Origin: Candidatus Methylacidiphilum fumarolicum
Lineage (GTDB): Bacteria > Verrucomicrobiota > Verrucomicrobiia > Methylacidiphilales > Methylacidiphilaceae
Length of the DNA: 64,000 nt
Direction: 5' to 3'
Assembly (NCBI RefSeq): GCF_949774925.1
Contig: NZ_OX458932.1
Span: forward strand, 930,001-994,000
The notes beneath the pieces were generated by a model. It did no database searches and was not told the origin of the DNA. It saw only the letters and a program-made list of their open reading frames with translations. The first letter of the stretch is position 1. Each line of letters starts with the position of its first letter. Positions 37,353 through 45,993 of this stretch are shown one piece after another. The translations under genes and the position numbers were made by a program.

Positions 37353-39167
37353 ATGGCTGATACAAAAACTACAGAGTTTGAGGAAGAAGTTTCTTCCAAA
37401 GGGAATTCTCGGATAGTGGAAATGTCTTGGGATCCTATTACTCGGATTGTGGGTAGTTTAGGAATTTATACGAAAATAGATTTTTCTCAAAGGAAAGTAG
37501 TGGAGTGTTTTAGTACCTCTTCGATATTTCGTGGCTACAGTATCTTTATGAAGGGGAAAGATCCTCGAGATGCTCACTTTATCACTAGTCGTATTTGTGG
37601 GATTTGTGGCGACAATCATGCTGCGTGTTCAGTTTACAATCAAAACATGGCTTTCAAAGTCAGACCACCGCATCTTGGAGAATGGATTTGTAATTTAGGT
37701 GAAGCAGCTGAGTACATGTTTGATCATTGCATTTTCCAGGAGAATTTAGTGGCTGTAGATTTTTGCGAAAAAATGGTCAAGGAAACCAATCCTGGAGTAT
37801 GGGAAAAAGCCACGCGAACAGAAGCCCCCAATGGGCATATTCATGGGTATAAGACTATTGCTGACATTATGCGAGCTTTCAATCCCATTGAAGGAGAGTT
37901 TTATCGCGAAGCTTTAGTGATGAGTCGTGTCACTAGAGAAATGTTCTGTTTAATGGAGGGAAGGCATGTTCATCCTTCTACTTTGTATGCTGGTGGGGTA
38001 GGGACTGTTCCCTCGGTACAGCTTTTTACTGATTATTTAACTAGATTGATGAAATACATAGACTGGGTGAAGAAAGCTGTACCTATGCATGACGATGTGT
38101 TTAATTTTTTTTATCAAGCTCTCCCTGGTTATGAAGAAGTAGGTAAAAGGCGAATATTACTTGGCTGTTGGAGTTCGCTCCCAGACCCCGAGTTTTGTGA
38201 CTTTCGGTATGAAACGATGACTGATTGGGCCAGAAAATCTTTCGTAACTCCAGGGATTGTGGTAGATGGGGAACTTTTGACTACAGACTTGGTAGAAATA
38301 AACTTGGGGATCCGAATATTGCTGGGGAGTTCCTATTATGACGATTGGGTGGAAAGCAATGGACATTATAGGGTAACACGAGATCCTTTAGGAAATCCTG
38401 TTGACCCCAGGCATCCTTGGAATGTGGACACTTTGCCTAAACCTCAAAAAAGGGATTTTAAAGGCAAATATAGTTGGGTAATGTCTCCCCGATGGTTTGA
38501 CAAGCGCTCCTATTTAGCTTTAGATACGGGAGGAGGCCCATTGGCTCGACTGTGGGTTACTGCTCTGGCCGGTTTGGTAAAGACTCCTTATGTCGAAGCT
38601 ACAGGTAATTCGGTGAAGATCCATTTACCCAAAACAGCTACGCGAGGACCACTGAGTCTAGAATGGAAAGTTCCTCAATGGTCCAACACGATTGAAAGGG
38701 ACCGAGCTAGAAGTTATTTCCAAGCCTATGCAGCGGGCTTAGGACTATATTTCGTTGAAAAAGCCTTAGAAGAGGTTCGAAAAGGGCATACGAAAACGTG
38801 GAACCCTTTTGAAGTGCCCAAGGAAGCAATCAGTTGTGGATTTACTGAAGCAGTGCGGGGGGTGCTTTCTCATCATATGATTATAGAAAATGGGAAGATT
38901 GCCAATTATCAACCTTGGCCGCCAACTCCATGGAATGCCAATCCGCGGGATATCTATGGGACACCTGGTCCTTATGAAGATGCAGTTCAGAATACGCCTA
39001 TTTTTGAGGAGAATAGTGAAGAGCATTTCAAAGGAATAGATATTATGCGCACAGTCCGAAGCTTCGATCCTTGTCTGCCTTGTGGAGTGCATATGTATTT
39101 ACCAAAAGGGAAAGTTGTTGAAGCTTATCATTCACCTACTTTTGCAGCGACTCAGTGGAAAAAGTAA
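37353..39167 (+). CDS. hhyL: Group 1h [NiFe] hydrogenase large subunit
   Basis: 604 residues, starting one base after the small-subunit stop behind AAGGAGG. NiFe ligands: N-terminal RICGICGDNHA and C-terminal DPCLPCGVH. A 24-residue extension (MYLPKG...TQWKK) follows the final His and is expected to be cut off by the maturation protease after nickel insertion. It oxidises H2 at trace levels in known relatives. The length is usual for the group. Confidence 0.93.
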   Translation: MADTKTTEFEEEVSSKGNSRIVEMSWDPITRIVGSLGIYTKIDFSQRKVVECFSTSSIFRGYSIFMKGKDPRDAHFITSRICGICGDNHAACSVYNQNMAFKVRPPHLGEWICNLGEAAEYMFDHCIFQENLVAVDFCEKMVKETNPGVWEKATRTEAPNGHIHGYKTIADIMRAFNPIEGEFYREALVMSRVTREMFCLMEGRHVHPSTLYAGGVGTVPSVQLFTDYLTRLMKYIDWVKKAVPMHDDVFNFFYQALPGYEEVGKRRILLGCWSSLPDPEFCDFRYETMTDWARKSFVTPGIVVDGELLTTDLVEINLGIRILLGSSYYDDWVESNGHYRVTRDPLGNPVDPRHPWNVDTLPKPQKRDFKGKYSWVMSPRWFDKRSYLALDTGGGPLARLWVTALAGLVKTPYVEATGNSVKIHLPKTATRGPLSLEWKVPQWSNTIERDRARSYFQAYAAGLGLYFVEKALEEVRKGHTKTWNPFEVPKEAISCGFTEAVRGVLSHHMIIENGKIANYQPWPPTPWNANPRDIYGTPGPYEDAVQNTPIFEENSEEHFKGIDIMRTVRSFDPCLPCGVHMYLPKGKVVEAYHSPTFAATQWKK

Positions 39168-39212
39168 AAGTAGTAAAAGTACTGACAGTCCATCGAACTT
39201 ATCAGCGAGGAA

Positions 39213-39758
39213 TTAACTCTTTTCAATGTAAAAATTATCTACTTGGGAAAGAGAAAAAAACGTCGCCCAAAACTCATTTGTTGGAATGCAAGATTGATCA
39301 ACCAACAAACAATCAATAGCCTTGATTAAAACATTGGCTGTATGTCTAACAGCTTGTTGAACAGAGGAAGAAAGACCGATCTTTTCTTCAATAGTTTCTG
39401 GTTCGCATCCAATCAAATAAATCTGTTGGGGAATGGATCCTAATTGACCCGCAAAATTCAACATCGATGGGATGTCCATTTGATGAGGATGAAAGGATGA
39501 GTTGAGGGGATAATCTTTAGGGTGGAGTAGGTAGATTCGGCCTGGAGGATTGCCTAAAAAGACGGCGTCAATAATAATGGCCCAATCGTAACCATTGGTC
39601 AGTTCAAATGCCAGGTCAACGGTACGAATGCCAAAATCCATGATGGAAAGGGATGGCGATGGAGGATAGTAAGTTTTTCTTATCGACTGGATTACTTCTA
39701 CTCCAAATCCATCGTCTCCAAAAAAGATATTCCCGACTCCTCCTATTAATCCTTTCAT
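39213..39758 (-). CDS. hyaD: Hydrogenase maturation endopeptidase (HyaD/HupD type, peptidase M52)
   Basis: 181 residues. Begins MKGLIGGVGNIFFGDDGFGVEVIQ, the metal-sensing Asp/Glu motif of the M52 family; a second conserved region is VFLGNPPGRIYLLH and HPHQMD. It removes the C-terminal extension of the large subunit once Ni is bound. Convergent to hhyL and overlapping the gene behind it by four bases. Confidence 0.88.
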   Translation of the reverse strand: MKGLIGGVGNIFFGDDGFGVEVIQSIRKTYYPPSPSLSIMDFGIRTVDLAFELTNGYDWAIIIDAVFLGNPPGRIYLLHPKDYPLNSSFHPHQMDIPSMLNFAGQLGSIPQQIYLIGCEPETIEEKIGLSSSVQQAVRHTANVLIKAIDCLLVDQSCIPTNEFWATFFSLSQVDNFYIEKS

Positions 39759-40999
39759 AAAGGTAGGATTTCGTTAGGTTTAAAATAAAGAAATCGACCA
39801 TACCACCGAAACACTTCTGCTCCAGGATCCTCTATTAAGGTGACCCCAATGAAATAGTTTCCTTCGACGTCCTTCCGAATTTCTTCCACTCGAGCTATTT
39901 TTTGGTTGTAAAAAAGATCGCATGCATCCGCTCTGCCTTGAGGCTGAAGTTTGACCAGGCTGCCAGTTTTGACCAGCTTGTTCTCAATGTACAGCGATTC
40001 AATGTAGTCTTCTGAAACCTCTTCCATTTTTCGCATAGTTCCATGCAGCCCTGTCAGAGAATGAAGATTAAAATCCGACCACCGCTCAATTAATTCATTG
40101 GCTTTTGGATCGGTAGCTTTTGCCCATTGTTTTTCTTCGGAAGTTAGGCATAGTGTGCTTAATGCAAGAAGTTCTTCGATTTCTGTGGCATCAAAGTCCT
40201 GGCCATGGCTTTCAGGAGCAAGCTTAGGATAATCTTCCATAATAATGGGAGAAACCAGTAGGAGTTGATCAGTGAGAAGAATTGGCCATAGTCCCTGGTT
40301 TTTAAGAGCTTGAACTTGATTTTGAAGAATAGAGGGAGGATTCGATAGTGACATGAATTTTCCGGTAGAAAGCTGGCAAAGAATGTTGATGGAAAGAAAA
40401 GCGTGTTTGAGGAGGATCTCTCTTTTTGAAACCAAAGAATAATCGAGGACTTTAAGGTTTTGCCATTGGATTTTCAGCAGACAATACTGGTCGATTTGGA
40501 GGGGAAAAAGCTGGACAAGTCCTTGTAAAGTCTCTGCAGATCTCATGATTCTTCCAGAAGGAAATTCTTCGTAAACATTTTTTGCTGGAATTTCCATGGG
40601 TAGTTGTTCTCCATCCCTAGAAAACCCGTTTAAAGGGAAGCAGAAGCAATATTCGTGTTCGATCGCTTCATCCCAAGGAATCAATAATTTTTTGCCTTCT
40701 TGAAGTTGATCCACAGGAACAAATTGCCCCTCTTGTTTTTTTTCTACTGTTCTACTTTGAAGTTGAAGGAATCGAAGATATAGAGTCAATGTCGATGACT
40801 GTGGGGCTTCAAAAAGGATGTGAGTGGAGGCAGAATATGGTTCCTGTTGGAATTGAGGATCAGAGAGTTGTGGCATCAGAACCCCAAATTGAAATCGGGT
40901 TGCCGGGTTATTCTTTAAAGCGTTTGCTCGATAAGGCCATAGAATATAACCTTCGTAGAGAAGAGTTTGAGATAAAAGACGGGCTTGTTCTATTGTCAA
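39755..40999 (-). CDS. Hydrogenase-cluster protein of unknown function (414 residues)
   Basis: I recognise the pattern ILWPYRANALKNNPATRFQFGV near the N-terminus as belonging to a family that accompanies group 1h hydrogenase genes, but I know no proven role. No membrane span, signal or catalytic motif is evident; a C-terminal beta-rich part (VEEIRKDVEGNYFIGVTLIED...) is possible. It overlaps the genes on both sides (ATGA type) with hyaD and the DUF6084-like gene, so all three are one operon. Likely assembly or electron-transfer accessory (inference). Confidence 0.6.
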   Translation of the reverse strand: MTIEQARLLSQTLLYEGYILWPYRANALKNNPATRFQFGVLMPQLSDPQFQQEPYSASTHILFEAPQSSTLTLYLRFLQLQSRTVEKKQEGQFVPVDQLQEGKKLLIPWDEAIEHEYCFCFPLNGFSRDGEQLPMEIPAKNVYEEFPSGRIMRSAETLQGLVQLFPLQIDQYCLLKIQWQNLKVLDYSLVSKREILLKHAFLSINILCQLSTGKFMSLSNPPSILQNQVQALKNQGLWPILLTDQLLLVSPIIMEDYPKLAPESHGQDFDATEIEELLALSTLCLTSEEKQWAKATDPKANELIERWSDFNLHSLTGLHGTMRKMEEVSEDYIESLYIENKLVKTGSLVKLQPQGRADACDLFYNQKIARVEEIRKDVEGNYFIGVTLIEDPGAEVFRWYGRFLYFKPNEILPL

Positions 41000-41631
41000 A
41001 CTATTCTCCTTGTTTCAGTTTGTTCTTTATCTAATAGCCTTTCTAAGGCCGTTTGCAGCGAAGGAAGTCCATTGGATAATTGATAATCCTGCAGTCTTCC
41101 ATAGAGGCTATGATCCAATCGGATCCAAAGGGAATCTGGATAGTATCTATAAATCGTTTCTTTCCAGATGTCGTAGGGCAACAGATAGCTGCATTCAGAA
41201 CTCCAAGGAATAGATCGGACTGTTATTTTGTCTTCAGCTAAAAGATAACAAATTCCACTGAAAAAAAATTTTAAAAAGATTTCTCCTCCTTCTAGAGAAG
41301 AAAAATAATACCAAATAGCTGACTCATGATCCTCTTTAATCTCAATGGGTAGATCTACAGTCTGGATCGAATTGGTTCGATTTAAAAGCAACATCTTTTC
41401 ACACCACAAAATATTATTGAGAGAATCAGGTGGACCAAAACGACGCTCTACCCTTTTTACTTCCGACAAACTGTAATCTTTGATTTTCGGATCTATCATA
41501 ACCAGCACTTTCAGAAGAGCCGAATCAAGAAGTTCTTTCCCAAGATAATGGACTTGGACTAAAAAATTTAGAGTAGGAGACAAACAATGCGGTTTGGGAA
41601 GGGCTTTAAGGATTTCAAAACTAAGGTGCAC
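40996..41631 (-). CDS. DUF6084-like hydrogenase-cluster protein
   Basis: 211 residues. The pattern LSFEILKALP...PTLNFLVQVHY, the RRFGPPDSLNNILWC and SLEGGEIFLKFFFSGICYLL segments and a final GLPSLQTALERLLD fit, from memory, a family of unknown function found with group 1h hydrogenases. No catalytic residues stand out. Overlaps the next gene by four bases. Confidence 0.5.
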   Translation of the reverse strand: MHLSFEILKALPKPHCLSPTLNFLVQVHYLGKELLDSALLKVLVMIDPKIKDYSLSEVKRVERRFGPPDSLNNILWCEKMLLLNRTNSIQTVDLPIEIKEDHESAIWYYFSSLEGGEIFLKFFFSGICYLLAEDKITVRSIPWSSECSYLLPYDIWKETIYRYYPDSLWIRLDHSLYGRLQDYQLSNGLPSLQTALERLLDKEQTETRRIV

Positions 41632-41691
41632 TGTTGGTTGATTTAATTTTTTTATGCTTGTTGTTTACTATATTGATATTCTTCCAGGATA

Positions 41692-41953
41692 TTATTTTAC
41701 TGGAAAATGAGATTTAAAAAAGAATTTTAATCCAGGAAATTGTCCTTTTTTTTGCTCAAGTTCTTTCCATTGCTTATGATCCTGTTCAAAAAGATCTGGT
41801 TGGCTGGGTTCAGTGTGGAGAAACAAAAAGCAGGATTAGCTTTTCTTTTATACCCAAATCCAGGTAGGTGATTGGGTTATTGTAGTTTGGTTTTGCCAAA
41901 ACTAAAATAGTTTTCTCTAACTTTTCTGCATACGAAATTCTTTTGCTTAAAAA
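41692..41953 (-). pseudogene. Frameshifted small gene at the head of the accessory operon
   Basis: Two overlapping open frames on the minus strand read together as one plausible protein: ...EKTILVLAKPNYNNPITYLD...LILLFVSPH (frame ends TGA at 41810-41812) and then HTEPSQPDLFEQDHKQWKEL...FPGLKFFFK (ends TAA at 41692-41694). The switch falls between 41812 and 41836. No ATG start exists upstream, only TTG at 41897-41899. It is the first gene of the operon leading to hyaD, so it may be a lost or mis-read hydrogenase accessory. Unknown family. Confidence 0.4.
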
Positions 41954-41997
41954 CTAGCGCCCTTTTTGGGTGAAGGGCTTTGGATTGAAGCTGAAGC

Positions 41998-43337
41998 TTG
42001 TTGTTATGGATCTTTCTCTTTGGATCCTCTCTCTCCTTTCTTTTTTGCCTGGTTTTTTTAATCTTTCTTTTCTTGCAGCTGGAGGTTCATTTCGCTGTGG
42101 CTTGGGCACAAGTAGTGGAGGATCCGCTCGATGGGGCCATGGAAAGGCATTTAAAAGATTCAAAGGAACCTTCAGGAAGCATTCCGACCATTTCTCTACC
42201 TGAAGTCACCGTCAGCGCTCAGACTGTTCCTTCCGAGTCTACTATTTTGCCTACCAGTCGACAGTTTTCTTCTTATGGTCCTGAAATGAACATCATAGAA
42301 ATTCCTCGCGACATTCGTCCAGTAAGTCAAGAGGAGATGAAAACGGTCATGGCTTTAACTGTAAATGACTTAGCCTCGTTTAACCCTTCGATAAATCCCA
42401 CTCAAGCGACGGGTAATATTGTTAGTGAACCTGTCATCCGGGGTCTGCCAGGCACAGTGTTTCGTAATGGAATGTTGGTTGGCTTTTCCAGTGGGGGTAA
42501 TTGGAGTCCTTTAATGAACACGATGGCTTATGGTTCTTTGGACATAGTGACTAGCCCAGTAAGTATTATATTTGGTCCTCAAGAATTTGCTGGGGGTTAC
42601 GTTAATGAGCTAACTAAACAGCCTTACTTTGATCGGTTTCATAGAAATGCTTCCTATACTTTTGGCATGTATGGGGATAGCTTTTGGAATGTAGATTTAG
42701 GCGGTCCAGTCAGGAAAACCAAAAAGCCGCTTTCAGAATAGATTATTTTGGGCAGGCTGGTTATGCCCCATTTAATTACTACGATGGGGCATATATGCAA
42801 AGGGAGGCCTTCTATTTAGCTTTTAGTGCCCATCCATGGGAAAATCTTTGGATCGACTGTAATGGAGAACTGGATCTCAACAATTTTGTTCCTTACGCAG
42901 GACTTAATCGGCCTACGGCTGCTCTTATCCAGGATGGGCTTTACAAGACAGGGAGTTGGATTGGATCAATAGGTCCCACAGGAGCTTTTATTCCTGGTCA
43001 TGTTATCCCGCCTCCTTCTGGAGGATACGTGATAGATTTTGGGCCTGAAGTTCCGATTAGCGGCAGAAACAACATCTTCAATAGTCCTTTGAAATTCACA
43101 CTTCAAACCTATGGAGTTTTTCAACCGATTATCCGGTTGGAGGTTAACGACCGGCTGCGGATTGTTAATAACCTTATGATCGAATATTTTCGAACGGAAA
43201 TTGGCCAACCGGTGCCTATGGACACTTGGGCTTTTCTTATTCTTCTTTTAATCAGTTTAATTTTTATTATATTTTCGGTAATTTCTTTTCTTATTGGCTT
43301 TCTCTATGGAATATGGAGTCTTTTTCTTCTTTTTTAG
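41998..43337 (+). pseudogene. Truncated and frameshifted TonB-dependent receptor
   Basis: Signal-peptide-like N-terminus, then LPEVTVSAQ and a plug domain with PVIRGLPGTVFRNGMLVGF up to about 42720. An A-rich stretch (42712-42724) shifts the frame: the barrel continues as AAFRIDYFGQAGYAPFNYYD from the other frame. The barrel stops near VPMDTWAF (about 43225) and runs into an unrelated hydrophobic tail ending at 43337, so only about 430 of the usual 700-plus residues remain. Likely dead; its ligand is unknown, and iron or nickel uptake are guesses. Confidence 0.7.
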
Positions 43338-43344
43338 TGCAGGA

Positions 43345-43428
43345 ATGAGAAAAATTGGAGGAGCATTTCTCTGTGGCGCCTTCTTAATGTTATTGTCTGG
43401 ATTTTTTTATGGATCATACGAAAAATAG
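43345..43428 (+). CDS. Possible 27-residue hydrophobic peptide
   Basis: ATG 43345 to TAG 43428 reads MRKIGGAFLCGAFLMLLSGF then FYGSYEK, a single hydrophobic helix. It overlaps the next gene start by about 20 bases in another frame. No homologue known; could be a receptor remnant. Confidence 0.25.
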   Translation: MRKIGGAFLCGAFLMLLSGFFYGSYEK

Positions 43429-43738
43429 CTCACAAGATTTTAAAGTAAGGCTAAAAGAAGCTCAAGCCCATTTCTTAGAATCTTTAAAGCGCGTTAGTAA
43501 AAACTTATCTAATGAAAACATCCTTTTGATCAGCTTGATCATAGGAATTATTATAGGTCTTCTCTTATATTCTCTCCGGTGGATTCTTTCCAAAATAATC
43601 CGAATTGGTTTCTTATATTATATTCTTCAACAATTATGGAATATACTAACTAAAGATAATCAAAAAACGGATTCCAAGACATCATCAGAGACTTCCAACA
43701 GTCCATCCAAGGAGAACGAATCCCCAGCAACTAATTAA
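43409..43738 (+). CDS. Small membrane protein of unknown function
   Basis: 109 residues. A charged N-terminal helix (residues 1-38), one or two membrane spans (about 39-72: LLISLIIGIIIGLLLY and the following WILSKIIRIGFLYYILQQLW), and a Ser/Asn/Lys-rich tail. Resembles small YtxH-like or inner-membrane proteins in layout only. No family recognised. Confidence 0.45.
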   Translation: MDHTKNSSQDFKVRLKEAQAHFLESLKRVSKNLSNENILLISLIIGIIIGLLLYSLRWILSKIIRIGFLYYILQQLWNILTKDNQKTDSKTSSETSNSPSKENESPATN

Positions 43739-44415
43739 CGGCGTTTTTTTCTTTATTGCGGTTTCTTGAATATGCCCTATAGGGAGTCACTAGTTTTTCT
43801 TAAGAATGCCTAAGAGCTTTTAGAACTGTTTTTTAACGAAATGGAATCTAAACTTCCATCATACATTGATAGTGAGGTGGCTGGAACATGGTCTTCTGAT
43901 GGAGTAATGAAATGGCACTAACAAAAAGTCGAAGTCGTTAGTTTTATTTGAACGTTGATTGACCATAGCTTCACTTATCCATCCCTTGAGATAAAATATT
44001 GCGATAAAAAGTGCCATTGGCAATGATATGATCTTCGGATGCCGGTTGAATTAGGTTTAAGAGTATATGTTCCTGCTTGATGTTGCCTATGTAAGAGGTG
44101 CAACATTTTCAGGATAATGGAAAGCCAGTTCTTCAAAAACTGAAGAAAATAAATAAAGTTGACTGAACTTAGACAGAAGGCAAGGTAAGCTGTTCTTCGA
44201 CAATGGATTTGAAAGAAGCTACGGAGCCTAATAATCTCTAGGCCTTTCTCACTTGTTTTTTAGCTTATGCCCTGAATCCTAGAAGGATAGAAAGCTTGAG
44301 TGTGGCCAGCCAAATCTCCAAAGCCACAAATTTCACTTTAGAAAAAAAAGAAAATGACCTATACTTTATACTCATATTCTAAACAATCATTGTTTTTTGC
44401 GGAGAGAATAGACTT
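43739..44415. other. 680-base gap without an intact gene
   Basis: Contains broken coding-like stretches: for example 43841-43921 reads MESKLPSYIDSEVAGTWSSD then stops, with an open frame interrupted by TAA just upstream. It probably holds one or more decayed genes between the receptor remnant and hypB. Confidence 0.4.
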
Positions 44416-45216
44416 ATGTGCGAACATTGCGGCTGTCAGCTTGCTTCTCATCAATCAACTCAGTCAGTAAACCACCATCCGGAGCTAATCCATTCTCATC
44501 ATGATCATAACGATCACAAAGAGATTGAGGCTGAGAAACCAAGAGATCAGGTGAAACTTCAAATGGATGTTCTTGAAACAAACAGCCGATTTGCAAAGAC
44601 GAACCGCTCTTTATTTTCTGCCCGAAAAATTTTGGCTCTAAATGTAATTTCAAGCCCAGGTTCAGGGAAAACCTCTCTTTTAGTGAAAACCATTGAGGCT
44701 TTTCAAGGAAAATTCCCTCAAGCGGTTATCGAAGGGGATCAGCAGAGTGAAATAGATGCCCAAAGAATTCGGCAGACCGGTGTGGAAGCGGTACAAATCC
44801 AAACAGGAAAAGGATGTCATTTGGATGCCCATTCCATTGGTCATGCTCTAGAAGAGATCCTTTTACCTTCGGAGGGGATCTTGTGGATTGAAAATGTAGG
44901 TAATTTGATTTGTCCGGCTCTTTTTGATCTAGGTGAAACAAAAAGAGTATTGCTTTTGTCTGTAGCTGAAGGGGATGATAAACCTCTTAAATATCCTGAA
45001 GCTTTTTACGGAGCTGATTTATTGGTGTTGACGAAGATCGACTTGCTCCCTTATGTTGACTTTTCGGTGGAAAAATGTATGGATGGTCTTCGAAGGATTC
45101 GGCCAGGAATGGAAGTCGTTGCCTTATCAGCAAAAACAGGAGAAGGAATAGAAAAGTGGTTGCATTGGGTTAATCAACAATTGGCCACTGTTAGAGGAGC
45201 AGAATCTGTCTGTTAA
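44416..45216 (+). CDS. hypB: Hydrogenase nickel-insertion GTPase HypB
   Basis: 266 residues. N-terminal MCEHCGC metal motif and a His-rich stretch (HHPELIHSHHDHNDH) for nickel storage, followed by the GTPase: SSPGSGKTSLL (P-loop), EGDQQSEIDAQRI, TGKGCHLDA (metal-binding Cys/His), LTKIDLLP. It delivers Ni to the large subunit with HypA, but no hypA gene is seen in the window. Confidence 0.93.
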   Translation: MCEHCGCQLASHQSTQSVNHHPELIHSHHDHNDHKEIEAEKPRDQVKLQMDVLETNSRFAKTNRSLFSARKILALNVISSPGSGKTSLLVKTIEAFQGKFPQAVIEGDQQSEIDAQRIRQTGVEAVQIQTGKGCHLDAHSIGHALEEILLPSEGILWIENVGNLICPALFDLGETKRVLLLSVAEGDDKPLKYPEAFYGADLLVLTKIDLLPYVDFSVEKCMDGLRRIRPGMEVVALSAKTGEGIEKWLHWVNQQLATVRGAESVC

Positions 45217-45245
45217 TTTTTAACTAATTCGATAAGAGGCGTTTT

Positions 45246-45956
45246 GTGGATTTATCCCCAGAACTTGTTTTGATTACTGGCCTAGTTGCGGGCTTCATTC
45301 ATGCTTTAACGGGACCGGATCATTTGAGCGCTATTGCTCCCTTGGCTATTGAAAGCAGGAAGGCAGCTTGGAAAATCGGTTTGTTCTGGGGCCTAGGACA
45401 TAGCGGTGGAATCTGGATTTTAGCGGTCATTTTATTTTTTTTTCGTAACCTCTTTCCGATCGCTCAGCTTTCTCGGTGGTCGGAAAAAGCGGTTGGGATT
45501 GTCTTGATGGGGATAGGGATTTGGAGCATTCGCCGGGTCTTTCAAAAGAAAATTCATATCCATAGCCATCATCATGATGGGATAGAACATTGTCATATTC
45601 ATTACCATGAAGAAACGCCGGCGGTCTCCTCTACTTCCCCTTTACACGAGCATAGTCCACATTATCATACCCATGCATCTTTAGGGATAGGATTGCTACA
45701 TGGGATTGCGGGATCCAACCATTTTCTCGGAGCCCTTCCCGTTTTGGCATTTCCCACACAAGCACTTGCAGCCCTTTATGTTTTAGGTTTTGGGTTAGGA
45801 GCTATATTGGGAATGATCGTTTTTTCATTTTTTTTATCCAGGATGGTTTTTAGTCAACTAGTAGATACAAAAAGGAAGGGGAAATGGTTAAACATCTGTT
45901 TTGGCAGCTTGGCTATAGGCGTAGGTTTGTTCTGGTTGATTGGAGGAGGAGAATGA
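45246..45956 (+). CDS. Nickel/cobalt transporter of the UreH/NicO-like type
   Basis: 236 residues from GTG 45246, starting 30 bases after hypB. Six or so membrane spans; the first contains HALTGPDHLSA, the HX5DH-like nickel signature; a His-rich loop (HIHSHHHDGIEHCHIHYHEE...HEHSPHYHTH) lies in the middle. Placement among hyp genes supports nickel supply for the hydrogenase. Direction of transport is not proven by sequence. Confidence 0.78.
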   Translation: MDLSPELVLITGLVAGFIHALTGPDHLSAIAPLAIESRKAAWKIGLFWGLGHSGGIWILAVILFFFRNLFPIAQLSRWSEKAVGIVLMGIGIWSIRRVFQKKIHIHSHHHDGIEHCHIHYHEETPAVSSTSPLHEHSPHYHTHASLGIGLLHGIAGSNHFLGALPVLAFPTQALAALYVLGFGLGAILGMIVFSFFLSRMVFSQLVDTKRKGKWLNICFGSLAIGVGLFWLIGGGE

Positions 45957-45993
45957 AGATAAAAAGCTCAGCCTTTCACTTACGACCTAGCTG

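Noticed and set aside
42700-42740. Programmed frameshift in the TonB receptor
   Set aside because: No slippery heptamer plus structure is evident and the barrel is truncated anyway, so decay or a sequencing error is simpler.
43739-44415. Non-coding RNA in the gap before hypB
   Set aside because: I found only broken coding-like frames and no stable paired structure by eye.
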